Of a stretch of DNA of 34,847 nucleotides, positions 1 through 8,684 are shown one piece after another (position 1 is the stretch's first letter; the number at the start of each line of letters is the position of its first letter). The notes beneath the pieces were generated by a model. That model saw only the letters and a list, made by a program, of their open reading frames with translations, was not told where the DNA came from and searched no databases. Position numbers and translations under genes: made by a program. Source of the DNA: an uncultured Candidatus Melainabacteria bacterium (GTDB lineage Bacteria; Cyanobacteriota; Vampirovibrionia; Gastranaerophilales; Gastranaerophilaceae); assembly GCA_934757155.1 (NCBI GenBank), contig CAKVLI010000017.1, forward strand, positions 1 through 34,847, written 5' to 3'.

Positions 1-30
1 ATTTCCCCTAAAAAGGGTTAAATTTAAAAT

Positions 31-69
31 TTATTATTTTGCGTGTCAGACATTATTATTTTGCATGTC
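31..69. repeat. Pair of 17-bp direct repeats
   Basis: Two copies of a 17-bp AT-rich word (31-47 and 53-69) differ at one base and are spaced 22 bp apart, about two helical turns. No gene lies in the first 130 bases. This could be a tandem protein-binding site for a gene to the left of the window, or simple duplication. The function is unknown. Confidence 0.4.
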
Positions 70-130
70 TAGTTATACCTTTGAAATGTACTATTGTACA
101 TTGGGAGTTCTCGTCAGCCCTACCCCTACA

Positions 131-172
131 AAATAAAATACAGGACAACTTTCGTCATCCTGTATTTTATTT
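131..172 (-). terminator. Hairpin terminator of tRNA-Ala
   Basis: A perfect 15-bp inverted repeat (131-145 with 158-172, 12-nt loop) begins exactly at the 3' end of tRNA-Ala. The stem ends in an AT-rich stretch that gives U-rich RNA on the minus strand. The tRNA-Gly gene has the same arrangement, with the hairpin abutting the tRNA. Confidence 0.7.
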
Positions 173-244
173 GGAGAATAGGAGACTCGAACTCCTAACC
201 CCCTGCGTGCAAAGCAGGTGCTCTACCAATTGAGCTAATCCCCC
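172..244 (-). tRNA. tRNA-Ala(TGC)
   Basis: Read on the minus strand, the 73-nt gene folds as a complete cloverleaf. The acceptor stem is GGGGGAT with ATTCTCC, the D-arm is GCTC/GAGC, and the anticodon stem CCTGC/GCAGG holds loop TTTGCAC, giving anticodon TGC (alanine). The T-arm is AGGAG-TTCGAGT-CTCCT and the discriminator is A. The 3' CCA is not encoded, so it must be added by tRNA nucleotidyltransferase. Confidence 0.95.
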
Positions 245-286
245 ACCTTTTGTGGGCGCGGTCGGTTTTGTCCAACCACATTAATT

Positions 287-314
287 ATTCTACATGATGA
301 TTTTTTTTTGTAAA
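287..314 (-). promoter_or_regulatory. Promoter of tRNA-Ala
   Basis: On the minus strand TTTACA (309-314) is followed after 16 bp by TAGAAT (287-292), placing the start of transcription about 36 nt before the tRNA. The tRNA-Gly promoter has the same -35 hexamer and the same 16-bp spacer. Confidence 0.6.
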
Positions 315-340
315 GGGGTTTTTGCGTCACACGTTATTTT

Positions 341-1564
341 TTATAATTTTTTAACCATTTCTTCCAGACATATCTTTACATGCGCATAGTTCAATCCGCC
401 CTGCATATAAGCTACATACGGCTCACGCATTGGTCCGTCTGCCGAAAGCTCAATAGTAGACCCCTCAATAAATGTTCCGCCTGCCATAATGACCTGATCC
501 TCATACCCCGGAATATACTCAGGAATCGGTGTTACATACCCGTTAACAGGAGATAAAGACTGAATCGTCCTGCAGAATTGCTCCAAATGTTCAGGTTTTC
601 CGAAAATAATGTTCTGAATAATATCCGTCCTCTTCTCGTCATGTCTTGGACTAGAATTAAATCCGATATCTTCAAATACCTTTGCTGCCAAAATTGCGCC
701 CTTAACCGCCTCAGAAACAATCGAAGGTGCCATAAACAAACCTTGGAAAATTAATCTGTGCTGATTAAACATCGCTCCGCCCTCAGAGCCAATCCCCGGA
801 GCAGTTAATCTGTTTGCAGCCCTTTCAACGTACAATTCTTTTCCTGCAATGTATCCGCCTGCTTCAACAATTCCGCCTCCGGGGTTTTTAATCAAAGAAC
901 CTGCCATTAAATCAGCACCAACCTCAGTAGGCTCTTTAGAATCAACAAATTCTCCGTAGCAATTGTCCACAAAGCATATACAATCAGGATTTTTAGATTT
1001 AACAATCTTGCAAATCTTCTCAATCGTTTCAATTGAAAGCGATTTTCTTGTTGAATATCCTTTTGAGCGCTGAATCAAAACCATTGTAGTAGTATCACCC
1101 ACTCTGCGTTCCAATTCCGCAAAATCCACGTCCATTCCGTTTAAAAGCGGAACTTCATCATATAATACGCCCTGTCCGATTAGTGAAGCACGTTTTGTTT
1201 CATCATCTCCCGCTGTTCCAATTACCTCCTGCATTGTGTCATAAGGCTCTCCGGCGACGGAAAGGAGCTTGTCACCATACTTAAGATTGCCAAACAAAGC
1301 GCAAGCAAGAGTATGTGTGCCTGACGCAAAATGTATTCTCACCAAAGCCTTTTCTGTGCAAAAAACTTGCGCAAAAACCTTGTCCAAAACTTCGCGTCCC
1401 AAATCATCATGACCATATCCTGAAACGGTATAAAAATGTTCAGGCGCGACTTTGTTATCAACAAAAGCTTTCAAAACCTTGCGTTGATTGAGGTCTCTTA
1501 TCTCATTCACCCCTTCAAATTCTTTTTCTAAACTTTTTTCAGCATTCTTAATATCGTAATTCAT
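341..1564 (-). CDS. Methionine gamma-lyase family PLP enzyme (aluminium-resistance-type)
   Basis: A 407-residue fold-type I PLP enzyme of the family annotated as 'methionine gamma-lyase family' or 'aluminium resistance protein', cytosolic. Visible marks are the N-terminal SGYGHDD segment, FASGTH near residue 80, the cofactor-binding Asp200 in CFVDNCYGEF, and the likely Schiff-base Lys226 in SLIKNPGGG. The family is predicted to act on sulfur amino acids by C-S lyase chemistry, but the substrate here is unknown. The frame can be opened upstream at a TTG (1624). I chose the ATG at 1564 because it matches the usual family N-terminus and lies directly after a good promoter. There is no Shine-Dalgarno, and the -10 box ends 9 nt before the ATG, so the mRNA may be leaderless. 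It is divergent from the VWA gene. Confidence 0.9.
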   Translation of the reverse strand: MNYDIKNAEKSLEKEFEGVNEIRDLNQRKVLKAFVDNKVAPEHFYTVSGYGHDDLGREVLDKVFAQVFCTEKALVRIHFASGTHTLACALFGNLKYGDKLLSVAGEPYDTMQEVIGTAGDDETKRASLIGQGVLYDEVPLLNGMDVDFAELERRVGDTTTMVLIQRSKGYSTRKSLSIETIEKICKIVKSKNPDCICFVDNCYGEFVDSKEPTEVGADLMAGSLIKNPGGGIVEAGGYIAGKELYVERAANRLTAPGIGSEGGAMFNQHRLIFQGLFMAPSIVSEAVKGAILAAKVFEDIGFNSSPRHDEKRTDIIQNIIFGKPEHLEQFCRTIQSLSPVNGYVTPIPEYIPGYEDQVIMAGGTFIEGSTIELSADGPMREPYVAYMQGGLNYAHVKICLEEMVKKL

Positions 1565-1573
1565 AATACAAAA

Positions 1574-1602
1574 ATCATATATCAGTCGCAAAGCTAGGTC
1601 AA
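1574..1602 (-). promoter_or_regulatory. Promoter abutting the start of the PLP-enzyme gene
   Basis: Minus strand: TTGACC (1597-1602), 17-bp spacer, TATGAT (1574-1579), then 9 nt to the ATG at 1564. The expected transcription start falls within about 3 nt of the ATG. Confidence 0.65.
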
Positions 1603-1644
1603 TTGTGGAATGTTCATAGAGCAAATATCAGGAAAACATGGGGT

Positions 1645-2349
1645 ATGAATAAACTGCGATTTTTATTGCTTTTAGCCTGCATAATACCTGTTTTTGCGTA
1701 TGAAGTCTATACTCCCGAGGATTATTCTTACCGGCAAAGCGGGGACAAGCTTTTGTTTGTAGTGGATTTTTCCAACAGTATGGGGGAATATCTTGAACAT
1801 AAAACAAAAGTTAATTTGGTCAAAGCGATGATGGCAGAAGTTTTACCGCAGATTTCTCCGGAAACAAAGGTTGGCATAAGGGTTTACGGACACACTTGCA
1901 ATGTAATTGCATATAACGCGTGCAGAAGTTCAGAACTCTTAGTTCCGCTGCGCGAAAACAATTCTGAAACGATTAATAGAGCAATTTCAAAACTTCGACC
2001 TCGAGGAATGACACCGATTACATACTCACTCAAACAAGCTGTAAAAAAAGATTTCGCCGGCATGGACGGAGTGAAACATATTATTTTGCTCACGGACGGC
2101 GGAGAAAATTGTGACGAAAGCCCTTGCGATTATTCAATAGAACTGGTTAAGACACGCAAAGACATAAAAATTGATGTGATAGCTTTCAATGTTCATGATT
2201 CCGAGGATTTAGCACAGCTCAAATGCACGGCGGATGTGACAGGCGGACATTTTGTCGAGGCTGATACCAACGCGGAGCTTATGCGTTCAATGGAGGAGTT
2301 TACACTTCCGCATAAACAGGTTGAAGCACTCATTTATGGGGTTCAATAG
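1645..2349 (+). CDS. Secreted von Willebrand factor A domain protein
   Basis: A 234-residue exported protein. Residues 1-18 form a signal peptide (MNK, hydrophobic core, cleavage near VFA-YE). The rest is a single VWA domain with a complete metal-ion-dependent adhesion site: D41-F-S-N-S45, a downstream TP(I)TYSL threonine motif, and LLTDGGEN. Such domains bind protein ligands through a divalent metal, and here it would act outside the membrane. The frame opens earlier at 1603, but the ATG at 1645 begins a proper signal peptide and avoids overlap with the divergent gene. The Shine-Dalgarno is poor. It carries several cysteines (for example in the NCDESPC segment) that could form disulfides. 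The ligand is unknown. Confidence 0.85.
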   Translation: MNKLRFLLLLACIIPVFAYEVYTPEDYSYRQSGDKLLFVVDFSNSMGEYLEHKTKVNLVKAMMAEVLPQISPETKVGIRVYGHTCNVIAYNACRSSELLVPLRENNSETINRAISKLRPRGMTPITYSLKQAVKKDFAGMDGVKHIILLTDGGENCDESPCDYSIELVKTRKDIKIDVIAFNVHDSEDLAQLKCTADVTGGHFVEADTNAELMRSMEEFTLPHKQVEALIYGVQ

Positions 2350-2384
2350 AGTCTGCGAGAAATGTGTATTTTCTCGCAGACTCT
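2348..2384 (+). terminator. Hairpin overlapping the stop of the VWA gene
   Basis: A perfect 15-bp stem (2348-2362 with 2370-2384, 7-nt loop) starts inside the TAG stop codon. No U-run follows, so this may be an RNA-stability or pausing hairpin rather than an intrinsic terminator. Confidence 0.5.
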
Positions 2385-2397
2385 GTGGAACGGTGTC

Positions 2398-2453
2398 GCT
2401 AAAGGTTGTGTGCTATCCCGCACACGACCTTTAGCTCACACACCTAAGGTCGG
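2398..2453 (+). promoter_or_regulatory. Mutually exclusive hairpins in the gatB leader
   Basis: A 16-bp stem (2398-2413 with 2420-2435, one G-T pair, 6-nt loop) shares its 3' arm with a second possible pairing: GACCTTTAG near 2427-2435 with CTAAGGTC near 2446-2453. Only one can form at a time. Together with the hairpin at 2458-2494 this resembles an attenuator. No known riboswitch or T-box motif was recognised. Confidence 0.35.
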
Positions 2454-2457
2454 ATTT

Positions 2458-2494
2458 AAAAAATCTCAAAAACAGTCGTTTTTGTAGATTTTTT
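2458..2494 (+). terminator. Intrinsic-terminator-like hairpin upstream of gatB
   Basis: The stem is 2458-2473 with 2478-2494, with one bulged base and a 4-nt loop, and its 3' arm ends in six T. It could end the VWA transcript or attenuate gatB, which starts 56 nt later. Confidence 0.5.
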
Positions 2495-2549
2495 CGCATC
2501 CTCCTTTTTTATGTTAAAATTAAGAAAAATGATAACGAGGTTTTTTAAT

Positions 2550-3998
2550 ATGGAAGATTTAAGAGAAAAGTATGAAGTTGTTATTGGTTTGGAAGTTCAC
2601 GCGCAACTCAAAACCAAATCAAAAATATTTGCGCCGGATTCAACAGAATTCGGGAACGAGCAAAACACTCAAATAAGCCCGATTACGCTTGGTATGCCGG
2701 GGGTTTTGCCTGTATTGAACAAAGAATGTGTTAATATGGGTATTCTTTTGGGGCTTGCTCTAAACTGTGAAATTCCGTCAAGATGTAAGTTTGACAGAAA
2801 ACAATATTTCTATCCGGATCTTCCGAAAGGATACCAGATTTCTCAGTATGACGAACCGATTTGTGTAAACGGTTGGGTTAATGTCAAAGGTAAGAGAATC
2901 GGTATCACACGTGCTCACTTGGAAGAAGATGCGGGTAAACTTGTACACGCAGGTGCTGCAGGTATTAACGGTTCTACATATTCGCTCGTTGACTTGAACA
3001 GAGCAGGAACTCCGCTTTTGGAAATCGTTTCTGAGCCGGATATGCGTTCAAGTGAAGAAGCTCGTAATTACATGGAAGAACTTCGTGATATCGTACGCTA
3101 CCTCGGAGTTTGCGACGGTAACCTTGAAGAAGGTTCTATGAGATGTGATGCGAACATTTCTATTATGCCAAAAGGTTCTAAAGAATTTGGTACAAGAGCT
3201 GAAATTAAGAATGTAAACAGCTTCTCAGCATTGCAAAGAGCAATTGAATACGAAATTGACAGACAAATTGAAATTGTTGAAGAAGGCGGTGAAGTTGTTC
3301 AAGAAACAAGACTTTGGGATGACAGCTTGAAAGAAACTCGCTCTATGAGAGGTAAAGAAGATGCTCACGATTACAGATATTTTCCTGAGCCTGATTTGAT
3401 GCCGCTCGAAATTTCAAGAGAATGGGTTGAAGAAATTCGTGCTAAGATGCCTGAACTTCCTGAGGCTAAACGTCAAAGATATATGTCTTTGGGCTTGAGC
3501 GAATACGATGCTTGCGTAATCGTTGAACAAATGCCTTTAGCGCTGTTCTTTGATGAAGTTGTGAACCTCGGCGGAAATTCTAAGACTGCCGTAAACTTCA
3601 TTATGGGTGAAATTGCAGCATATTTGAAGGAAAACAAGGTTGAGATTACTGATACAAAATTGACTCCTGCAAACTTGGTTGAATTAATCGGTCTGATTGA
3701 AAAGGGAACTATTTCTAACAATATCGGTAAACAAATCCTTGTTGAAGATATGATTACCAAGGGTGAAAAAGCATCTGATGTCATTGAACGCAAAGGTTTG
3801 AGCCAGATTTCCGATGAAGGTGCAATCAAATCAATTGTTGAAAAGGTTATCAGCGCACATCCTAACGAAGTTGAAGCATACAAGAACGGTAAAAATAACT
3901 TGCTCGGATTCTTCGTAGGTCAGGTTATGAAAGAAACAAAAGGAAGAGCTAACCCTAAAACAGTTAACGAACTTGTTAGACAAATTCTTGAAGGTTAG
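2550..3998 (+). CDS. gatB: Aspartyl/glutamyl-tRNA(Asn/Gln) amidotransferase subunit B
   Basis: A 482-residue GatB, the tRNA-binding and kinase subunit of the GatCAB complex. The complex converts misacylated Glu-tRNA(Gln) or Asp-tRNA(Asn) to the amide form in the cytosol, using ammonia channelled from GatA. Family marks are YEVVIGLEVHAQL at the N-terminus, DLPKGYQISQYDEP, DLNRAGTPLLEIVSEPD, and a C-terminal helical/YqeY-like tail ending in a KxKGRANP-type segment. Length matches the family. Although the frame opens at 2511, the ATG at 2550 was chosen because GAGG stands 8 nt before it and the protein then begins like other GatB proteins. gatA and gatC are not in the window, so the complex is encoded at scattered loci. 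Confidence 0.97.
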   Translation: MEDLREKYEVVIGLEVHAQLKTKSKIFAPDSTEFGNEQNTQISPITLGMPGVLPVLNKECVNMGILLGLALNCEIPSRCKFDRKQYFYPDLPKGYQISQYDEPICVNGWVNVKGKRIGITRAHLEEDAGKLVHAGAAGINGSTYSLVDLNRAGTPLLEIVSEPDMRSSEEARNYMEELRDIVRYLGVCDGNLEEGSMRCDANISIMPKGSKEFGTRAEIKNVNSFSALQRAIEYEIDRQIEIVEEGGEVVQETRLWDDSLKETRSMRGKEDAHDYRYFPEPDLMPLEISREWVEEIRAKMPELPEAKRQRYMSLGLSEYDACVIVEQMPLALFFDEVVNLGGNSKTAVNFIMGEIAAYLKENKVEITDTKLTPANLVELIGLIEKGTISNNIGKQILVEDMITKGEKASDVIERKGLSQISDEGAIKSIVEKVISAHPNEVEAYKNGKNNLLGFFVGQVMKETKGRANPKTVNELVRQILEG

Positions 3999-4016
3999 TT
4001 TTTAGAAGATTATATG

Positions 4017-4053
4017 AAACGAGGCGGGAAGTTGAAAACTTCCCACCTCGTTT
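4017..4053. terminator. Bidirectional terminator between gatB and murG
   Basis: A 17-bp stem with one mismatch (4017-4033 with 4037-4053) sits between the convergent gatB and murG genes. T-rich sequence follows on the plus strand, and it lies 13 nt past the murG stop on the other strand, so it can serve both genes. Confidence 0.75.
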
Positions 4054-4065
4054 ATTCATCCTATT

Positions 4066-5172
4066 TTAGAGAGATTTGAGCAGTTCAACAATTCTCTCTG
4101 TTGCATCAAACTTCGCCAGATGTGAAGAATTTTGCTGTAAATAATCCATTTTTATCGGATTGTCCAGTAAACTAAGAACTATTTCACGCAGCTTATTAGG
4201 TTCAAGTTCTTTGTCCTCAATATATACGCAAGCACCCAAATCCAATAAACATCTTGCATTAATTCTTTGGTGGTTTGCTGCCGCATAAGGATACGGAACC
4301 AAAATCGGAGCTGCACCTGACGCGCATATTTCTGATAAACTCAAAGAACCGGCACGTGAAAGCACAATATCACTCGCTTTTAAAGGTGTAATCATATCTT
4401 CAAAATACGCCTTAACTATCAAATTCTTATCTTGCTCCCAAGCAGGATACACAAGTTTAAGCTGTTCAACAACGTCATTATAATTTCTTTTTCCTGTTTG
4501 GAAAATTATCTGCATTCCGTTAACCTGAGAAAACTCTTTCAAAAGTTCAACGGCAGTGTTATTAATAGTTTTCGCGCCTTGAGAGCCGCCCATTATGCAG
4601 AGCGTAACTTTGTTTTCAAGTCCTAAATTTCTGCGAGCTTCTTCTTTTGTAAGAATTTCAAATCCTTTTCTAATCGGGTTACCTGTAATAACCGTGTGTT
4701 TATTCGGAATATATCTCTTTGCTTTTTCGAATGCCAAAGTTACATACTTTGCCCGCTTGGAGAGTCTTCTTGAAACAAGCCCCGGCATTGCATCGCAATC
4801 GTGCATCATATAAGGTGTTTTGGTAATAATACAGGCAAAAATCATCGGTGCAGAAACATATCCGCCTGTTGCAAAGACTGCATCAGGTTTATATTTTTTT
4901 ATGTATCTGACTGAGCGCAAAATTGCCTTAACAAGCTTCATTCCCCACACGAAAAACTTTGGAGATAAAGCTCTCGGCATACCTTTTATACTTACGTGCA
5001 AAAACTTGTAATCTTTTTTAGAAACAAGTTCAAATTCCATATTCTTTTTATTTCCGACATAATAAACTTTTGAATCAACATTCAGAGCATCTGCAACAGC
5101 CATTGCAGGGTAAATGTGTCCGCCTGTTCCTCCGCCTGTAACGAAGTAGGTCTTTTTAGATATTTCTGACAT
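4066..5172 (-). CDS. murG: UDP-GlcNAc:lipid I GlcNAc transferase
   Basis: A 368-residue GT28 glycosyltransferase at the inner face of the membrane. It adds GlcNAc to lipid I to give lipid II, the last cytoplasmic step of peptidoglycan precursor synthesis. Motifs are the glycine-rich GGGTGGHIYPA (13-23), HDCDAMPGLVSR, the second G-loop IMGGSQGA, and the UDP-GlcNAc site LSRAGSLSLSEI followed by PYPYAAANHQ. It is the last gene of the mraY-murD-ftsW-murG operon. Its start overlaps the end of ftsW by 17 nt, so translation is probably coupled. The acceptor contact is usually DxNxxPG; here it reads DCDAMPG. Confidence 0.97.
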   Translation of the reverse strand: MSEISKKTYFVTGGGTGGHIYPAMAVADALNVDSKVYYVGNKKNMEFELVSKKDYKFLHVSIKGMPRALSPKFFVWGMKLVKAILRSVRYIKKYKPDAVFATGGYVSAPMIFACIITKTPYMMHDCDAMPGLVSRRLSKRAKYVTLAFEKAKRYIPNKHTVITGNPIRKGFEILTKEEARRNLGLENKVTLCIMGGSQGAKTINNTAVELLKEFSQVNGMQIIFQTGKRNYNDVVEQLKLVYPAWEQDKNLIVKAYFEDMITPLKASDIVLSRAGSLSLSEICASGAAPILVPYPYAAANHQRINARCLLDLGACVYIEDKELEPNKLREIVLSLLDNPIKMDYLQQNSSHLAKFDATERIVELLKSL

Positions 5173-6310
5173 TCGTGTAATTCCTTATCCTTTTCACGTT
5201 ATCTTTTGAGATATTCAATAAAATTCCGACCATCCATAATGATACCATAACGGAAGAACCGCCGTAACTGATAAATGGCATCGGAACACCTGTTGCAGGT
5301 ACAAAAGAGCTTGCAACCCACATATTCAAAAATCCTTGGAAACAGATTGAGAAAGTCAATCCGAGGGCAAGTAATTTCCCGTACATATCCTGACATTTTG
5401 ACGCGATAATAAAACCTCTTTGCAAAATAGTCCAGAATAAACAAATTATTAACAAACAGCCGATAAATCCGTGTTCTTCACCGATTACAGCATAAATAAA
5501 GTCTGTATGCGCCTCAGGAAGCCATGCTAGTTTTTGTTTTGAACTTCCGTAACCAACTCCGTATAATCCGCCTGACGCGAATGCAACAAGAGATTGTATA
5601 ATGTTATAACCCGCACCCAACGGATCAGCATCAGGATGTAACCAAGTCGTAATTCTTGAAGACTGGTATCCTCTCAAACCTTTGAGAAGTAATAGCGGAA
5701 TAAATGCCATTGCACTCCAGCCGATTAATTGTACTGAACCGCCTGCGCACAAATATATTGCAACAGATGTAAACAAAAGCAGTAATAGCATACTCAAGTT
5801 TGGCTGCATATATATAAACGCAAGCATTATCAATATCGGAATAAAAGCGGTGGTTATTTTGTTATTGTCCATTAATTCCGTGTTTCTGTAAAATACTCCG
5901 GCAAGAAGCATTACAACTGCCGGTTTTGCAAACTCAGACGGCTGCAAACTCAAAGGACCGATATTTATCCATCTCTGCGCACCGTTAACTGTGACTCCGG
6001 CAACCTTAACCATTATGAGCATAAAGATTACAAAGAATGCGAAAGGAAGAGTGTACGTCATCAACTTTTTGTAATGAAAATTAGACAAAAGCTTCAAACC
6101 GATAAAACCTGCAATAACTCCCAAAAGTTGCTGCCCCAAAAATTTCATCGGATTTACGCCCATATCTATACATTTTGGCGCACTTGCAGAAAAAATAGCC
6201 ATTAAGCCGATAACTACAAGAAAAATCACGGCAATAAGGAGCGGTCTGTCTGACTGCATATTTTGAGTACTCGTTTTATCGTTTTGGAATTCATTACTTT
6301 GATAAGACAT
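5156..6310 (-). CDS. ftsW: Lipid II polymerase FtsW (SEDS family)
   Basis: A 384-residue integral membrane protein of the SEDS family, the septal peptidoglycan glycosyltransferase that works with a class B penicillin-binding protein. After a polar N-terminus of about 30 residues there are roughly ten hydrophobic helices. Family signatures are QPSEFAKPA, the extracellular loop around GLYGVGYGSSKQKLAWLPEAHTDFI, IGEEHGFIG, and the C-terminal PFISYGGSS. Context inside the mur operon favours FtsW over RodA. The frame opens at 6358, but the ATG at 6310 has a GGAG upstream and keeps the overlap with murD to 17 nt, the same overlap as between ftsW and murG. Confidence 0.94.
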   Translation of the reverse strand: MSYQSNEFQNDKTSTQNMQSDRPLLIAVIFLVVIGLMAIFSASAPKCIDMGVNPMKFLGQQLLGVIAGFIGLKLLSNFHYKKLMTYTLPFAFFVIFMLIMVKVAGVTVNGAQRWINIGPLSLQPSEFAKPAVVMLLAGVFYRNTELMDNNKITTAFIPILIMLAFIYMQPNLSMLLLLLFTSVAIYLCAGGSVQLIGWSAMAFIPLLLLKGLRGYQSSRITTWLHPDADPLGAGYNIIQSLVAFASGGLYGVGYGSSKQKLAWLPEAHTDFIYAVIGEEHGFIGCLLIICLFWTILQRGFIIASKCQDMYGKLLALGLTFSICFQGFLNMWVASSFVPATGVPMPFISYGGSSVMVSLWMVGILLNISKDNVKRIRNYTNVRNI

Positions 6311-7622
6311 AGTTTTTAAATACATCTCCTCTGTGTTCGTAACTCTTGAACATATCAAAACTTGCGCATGCCGGTGAAAGCAATACTACGTCCGGCTTTA
6401 AGGAAATTGCTTTATCAATCGCGCTTTCCATAGAACCTTCTTTTATTATATTATCAAAACCATTTTTTCGAAGATTTTCTTCAAATCTTTCAGTCGCCTC
6501 ACCAATCAAAAGAACTGTTTTTATGTGCTTATTGATTGAGTGGCACATCTCGGTTAAATCAGTGTTTTTATCTCTTCCGCCGAGAATCAAAGCTACATCC
6601 ACTCCGTTGAACGAGTCAATTGCAACAATTGAAGCTTCAGGGTTTGTAGCTTTAGAATCGTTATAAAAAGTCATTCCGTCCATTACGCGAACTTTTTCCA
6701 GTCTGTGTTCAGGAGCTTTAAAAGAGGTTATTCTTTCTCGAATATCAGAACTCTTCATCCCGCAAAGTTTAGCGCAAATAATACCGCACATTATGTTTTG
6801 GTAATTGTGGTGACCTACAAGCGGACAATCCTTGATATCAATAATTTTTTCCGCGACATTATTTGACTTAAACCAAATGGCATCATCCTTAATATAAGTC
6901 GTATCCGGTGCGTCTTCTCTATCAAACCAAACAACTTTTGTGTCTTTACATTCTGCACCGAATTTTGCAAGTCTTTCGTCTTTAGCGTTCAAAATTGCAT
7001 ACTTAGGTGCTTGTTTGCCCAAGAATAACTTAGCTTTCGCCTTAAAATAATTTTCCAAACCTTCGTGCCAATCAATATGATCAGGCGTAAAGTTTGTCCA
7101 ACAAGAAATAAACGGTTTAAAATCCACAGTCATTTGAGCCTGATAAGAACTGATTTCACAAACAAGGTAATCATTCTTTTCGTTAATCAAAGATGTTGGC
7201 GGAACTCCGATATTCCCGCAATAAGGTGCTTTAAAATCCTTCTCCAAAATATGAGAAACAAGTGCAGTTGTCGTCGTTTTGCCGTTCGTTCCGGTAATTG
7301 CGATAAACGGAGTGCTTGTGTTTCTGTAAGCAAGTTCGACTTCGGAAATTATCGTGATATTTCTCTCGTTTAATTTCTTAAAAATCTCAGACCTCGGTGG
7401 AATTCCCGGACTTGTTACCGCAAAATCTGCACCTTCAATAAACTCGTCGCTATGTCTGCCAAACTCTATCTTCACGCCGATTGATTTTAATTCTTCAACC
7501 AGTGCTTTATCAACATCACTCTTTGACTCTGTTAAGTAAACATTGTATTCTCCGGTTCCAACAAGATATTTTGCTGCAGAAATTCCGCTTTTTGATAAAC
7601 CTAAAATAAGTACTTTTTTCAT
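6294..7622 (-). CDS. murD: UDP-N-acetylmuramoyl-L-alanine--D-glutamate ligase
   Basis: A 442-residue cytosolic Mur ligase that adds D-glutamate to UDP-MurNAc-L-Ala with ATP. It has the three-domain layout: a Rossmann-like N-terminal domain beginning KVLILGLSKSGISAAKYL, a central ATPase domain with P-loop GTNGKTTTT (111-119), the HxxxH-type segment around DHIDWHEG, and a C-terminal domain with FYNDSKATNPEA and GGRDKNTD. Length is normal. It starts 12 nt after mraY, with AGAAGG a short distance before the ATG. Confidence 0.97.
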   Translation of the reverse strand: MKKVLILGLSKSGISAAKYLVGTGEYNVYLTESKSDVDKALVEELKSIGVKIEFGRHSDEFIEGADFAVTSPGIPPRSEIFKKLNERNITIISEVELAYRNTSTPFIAITGTNGKTTTTALVSHILEKDFKAPYCGNIGVPPTSLINEKNDYLVCEISSYQAQMTVDFKPFISCWTNFTPDHIDWHEGLENYFKAKAKLFLGKQAPKYAILNAKDERLAKFGAECKDTKVVWFDREDAPDTTYIKDDAIWFKSNNVAEKIIDIKDCPLVGHHNYQNIMCGIICAKLCGMKSSDIRERITSFKAPEHRLEKVRVMDGMTFYNDSKATNPEASIVAIDSFNGVDVALILGGRDKNTDLTEMCHSINKHIKTVLLIGEATERFEENLRKNGFDNIIKEGSMESAIDKAISLKPDVVLLSPACASFDMFKSYEHRGDVFKNYVLSK

Positions 7623-7634
7623 ATTAATGCCTTC

Positions 7635-8597
7635 TTATAAAAGAATAACGTACACGCTGACTGAAATCGCCGCAAAGATTAGAGATACGAGAGTAAACTC
7701 TTTTACAATTCTCGGTTCGCTATGACCACAGAGTTCAAAATGATGGTGAATAGGGGACATTTTGAAAATGCGCTTACCGGTTAGTTTATAGCTTGTTACT
7801 TGCAAAATAACAGAAAGAGTTTCCATTACAAAAACACCGCCGAAGATTGCGAGTAAGAGTTCGCATCTTCCTAACACAGCCAAAGTTCCCAACAAACCAC
7901 CCAAAGCCAAAGAACCTGTGTCACCCATAAATACTTGGGCTTTCGGTTTGTTGTATTTCAAAAATCCGATTGATGCACCGATTACTGATGCGCAAACAAT
8001 TGCAACAACCTGATGTCCGCTTATATAAGAAATAGCCCCGCAAGCTAAGAACGCAGGGATTCCGACAGATGCTGCCAAACCGTCTAATCCGTCAGTCAAG
8101 TTATAAGCATTAGATGCACCTGTAACAACAAACACAGCCAAAATCGGGTATAAAATTCCGATATCAAAACTATATGAGCCCAATGTTAAAACTGTGCCAT
8201 AGTTTTGCATTGCATAGAATGTCGGAATTAATGCAATCAAGATTTGACGCAAAAGTTTTCCGCGCGGGCTTAAACCTCTGTTTTCGTGACCTTTGATTTT
8301 CAAATAATCGTCTTGAAATCCTGCAAGTGCCATGAAAAACAACGTTATTAAAATTATTAAAGCTGAATTATCCATTTTTTCAGCCATAAAAAGTGTTATC
8401 ACAGAAGAAATAATTATTGCTGCGATAATAAAAACTCCGCCGGTAGTCGGCGTTCCGGCTTTTTTAGCATGAGCCTCCGGCGCAACATCCAAAATATATT
8501 GACCGATTGTTTTCTTTCTCAAAAAATCTATATACGGAACACCAAAAAGCAGGCATAAAACCATACTTATCAAAATCGCTACCGCAATCATTATCAT
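7635..8597 (-). CDS. mraY: Phospho-N-acetylmuramoyl-pentapeptide transferase
   Basis: A 320-residue polytopic membrane enzyme that transfers phospho-MurNAc-pentapeptide from UDP to undecaprenyl phosphate, making lipid I. Signatures are HAKKAGTPTTGG near the N-terminus, the catalytic aspartates in GFQDDYLKI and NLTDGLDGLA, FMGDTGSLALGG, and the histidine motif MSPIHHHFE near the C-terminus. It is first in the operon mraY-murD-ftsW-murG. AAGGAG stands 7-8 nt before the ATG at 8597, which decides that start over the ATG two codons later. Genes usually found in a dcw cluster (murE, murF, murC, ftsZ) are absent here. Confidence 0.97.
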   Translation of the reverse strand: MIMIAVAILISMVLCLLFGVPYIDFLRKKTIGQYILDVAPEAHAKKAGTPTTGGVFIIAAIIISSVITLFMAEKMDNSALIILITLFFMALAGFQDDYLKIKGHENRGLSPRGKLLRQILIALIPTFYAMQNYGTVLTLGSYSFDIGILYPILAVFVVTGASNAYNLTDGLDGLAASVGIPAFLACGAISYISGHQVVAIVCASVIGASIGFLKYNKPKAQVFMGDTGSLALGGLLGTLAVLGRCELLLAIFGGVFVMETLSVILQVTSYKLTGKRIFKMSPIHHHFELCGHSEPRIVKEFTLVSLIFAAISVSVYVILL

Positions 8598-8627
8598 AAA
8601 GACTTCTCCTTTAGTTCATAAACTGAT

Positions 8628-8657
8628 TTTATACCAAAAAGTTTTTAAATACAAAAA
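8628..8657 (-). promoter_or_regulatory. Possible promoter of the mraY operon
   Basis: Minus strand: TATAAA (8628-8633) with TTTTTG (8652-8657) 18 bp upstream, giving a leader of about 25 nt. The -10 is fair and the -35 weak. No better pair was seen before mraY. Confidence 0.35.
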
Positions 8658-8684
8658 CTGTTTTGGTGTAAATTCATAGCCGCA

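Noticed and set aside
1565..1624. Longer TTG start of the PLP-enzyme gene
   Set aside because: The extension contains the promoter, overlaps the divergent gene's leader, and does not resemble the family N-terminus.
2398..2494. T-box or other known riboswitch before gatB
   Set aside because: No T-box sequence or specifier-loop pattern was seen; only paired hairpins, reported as a possible attenuator.
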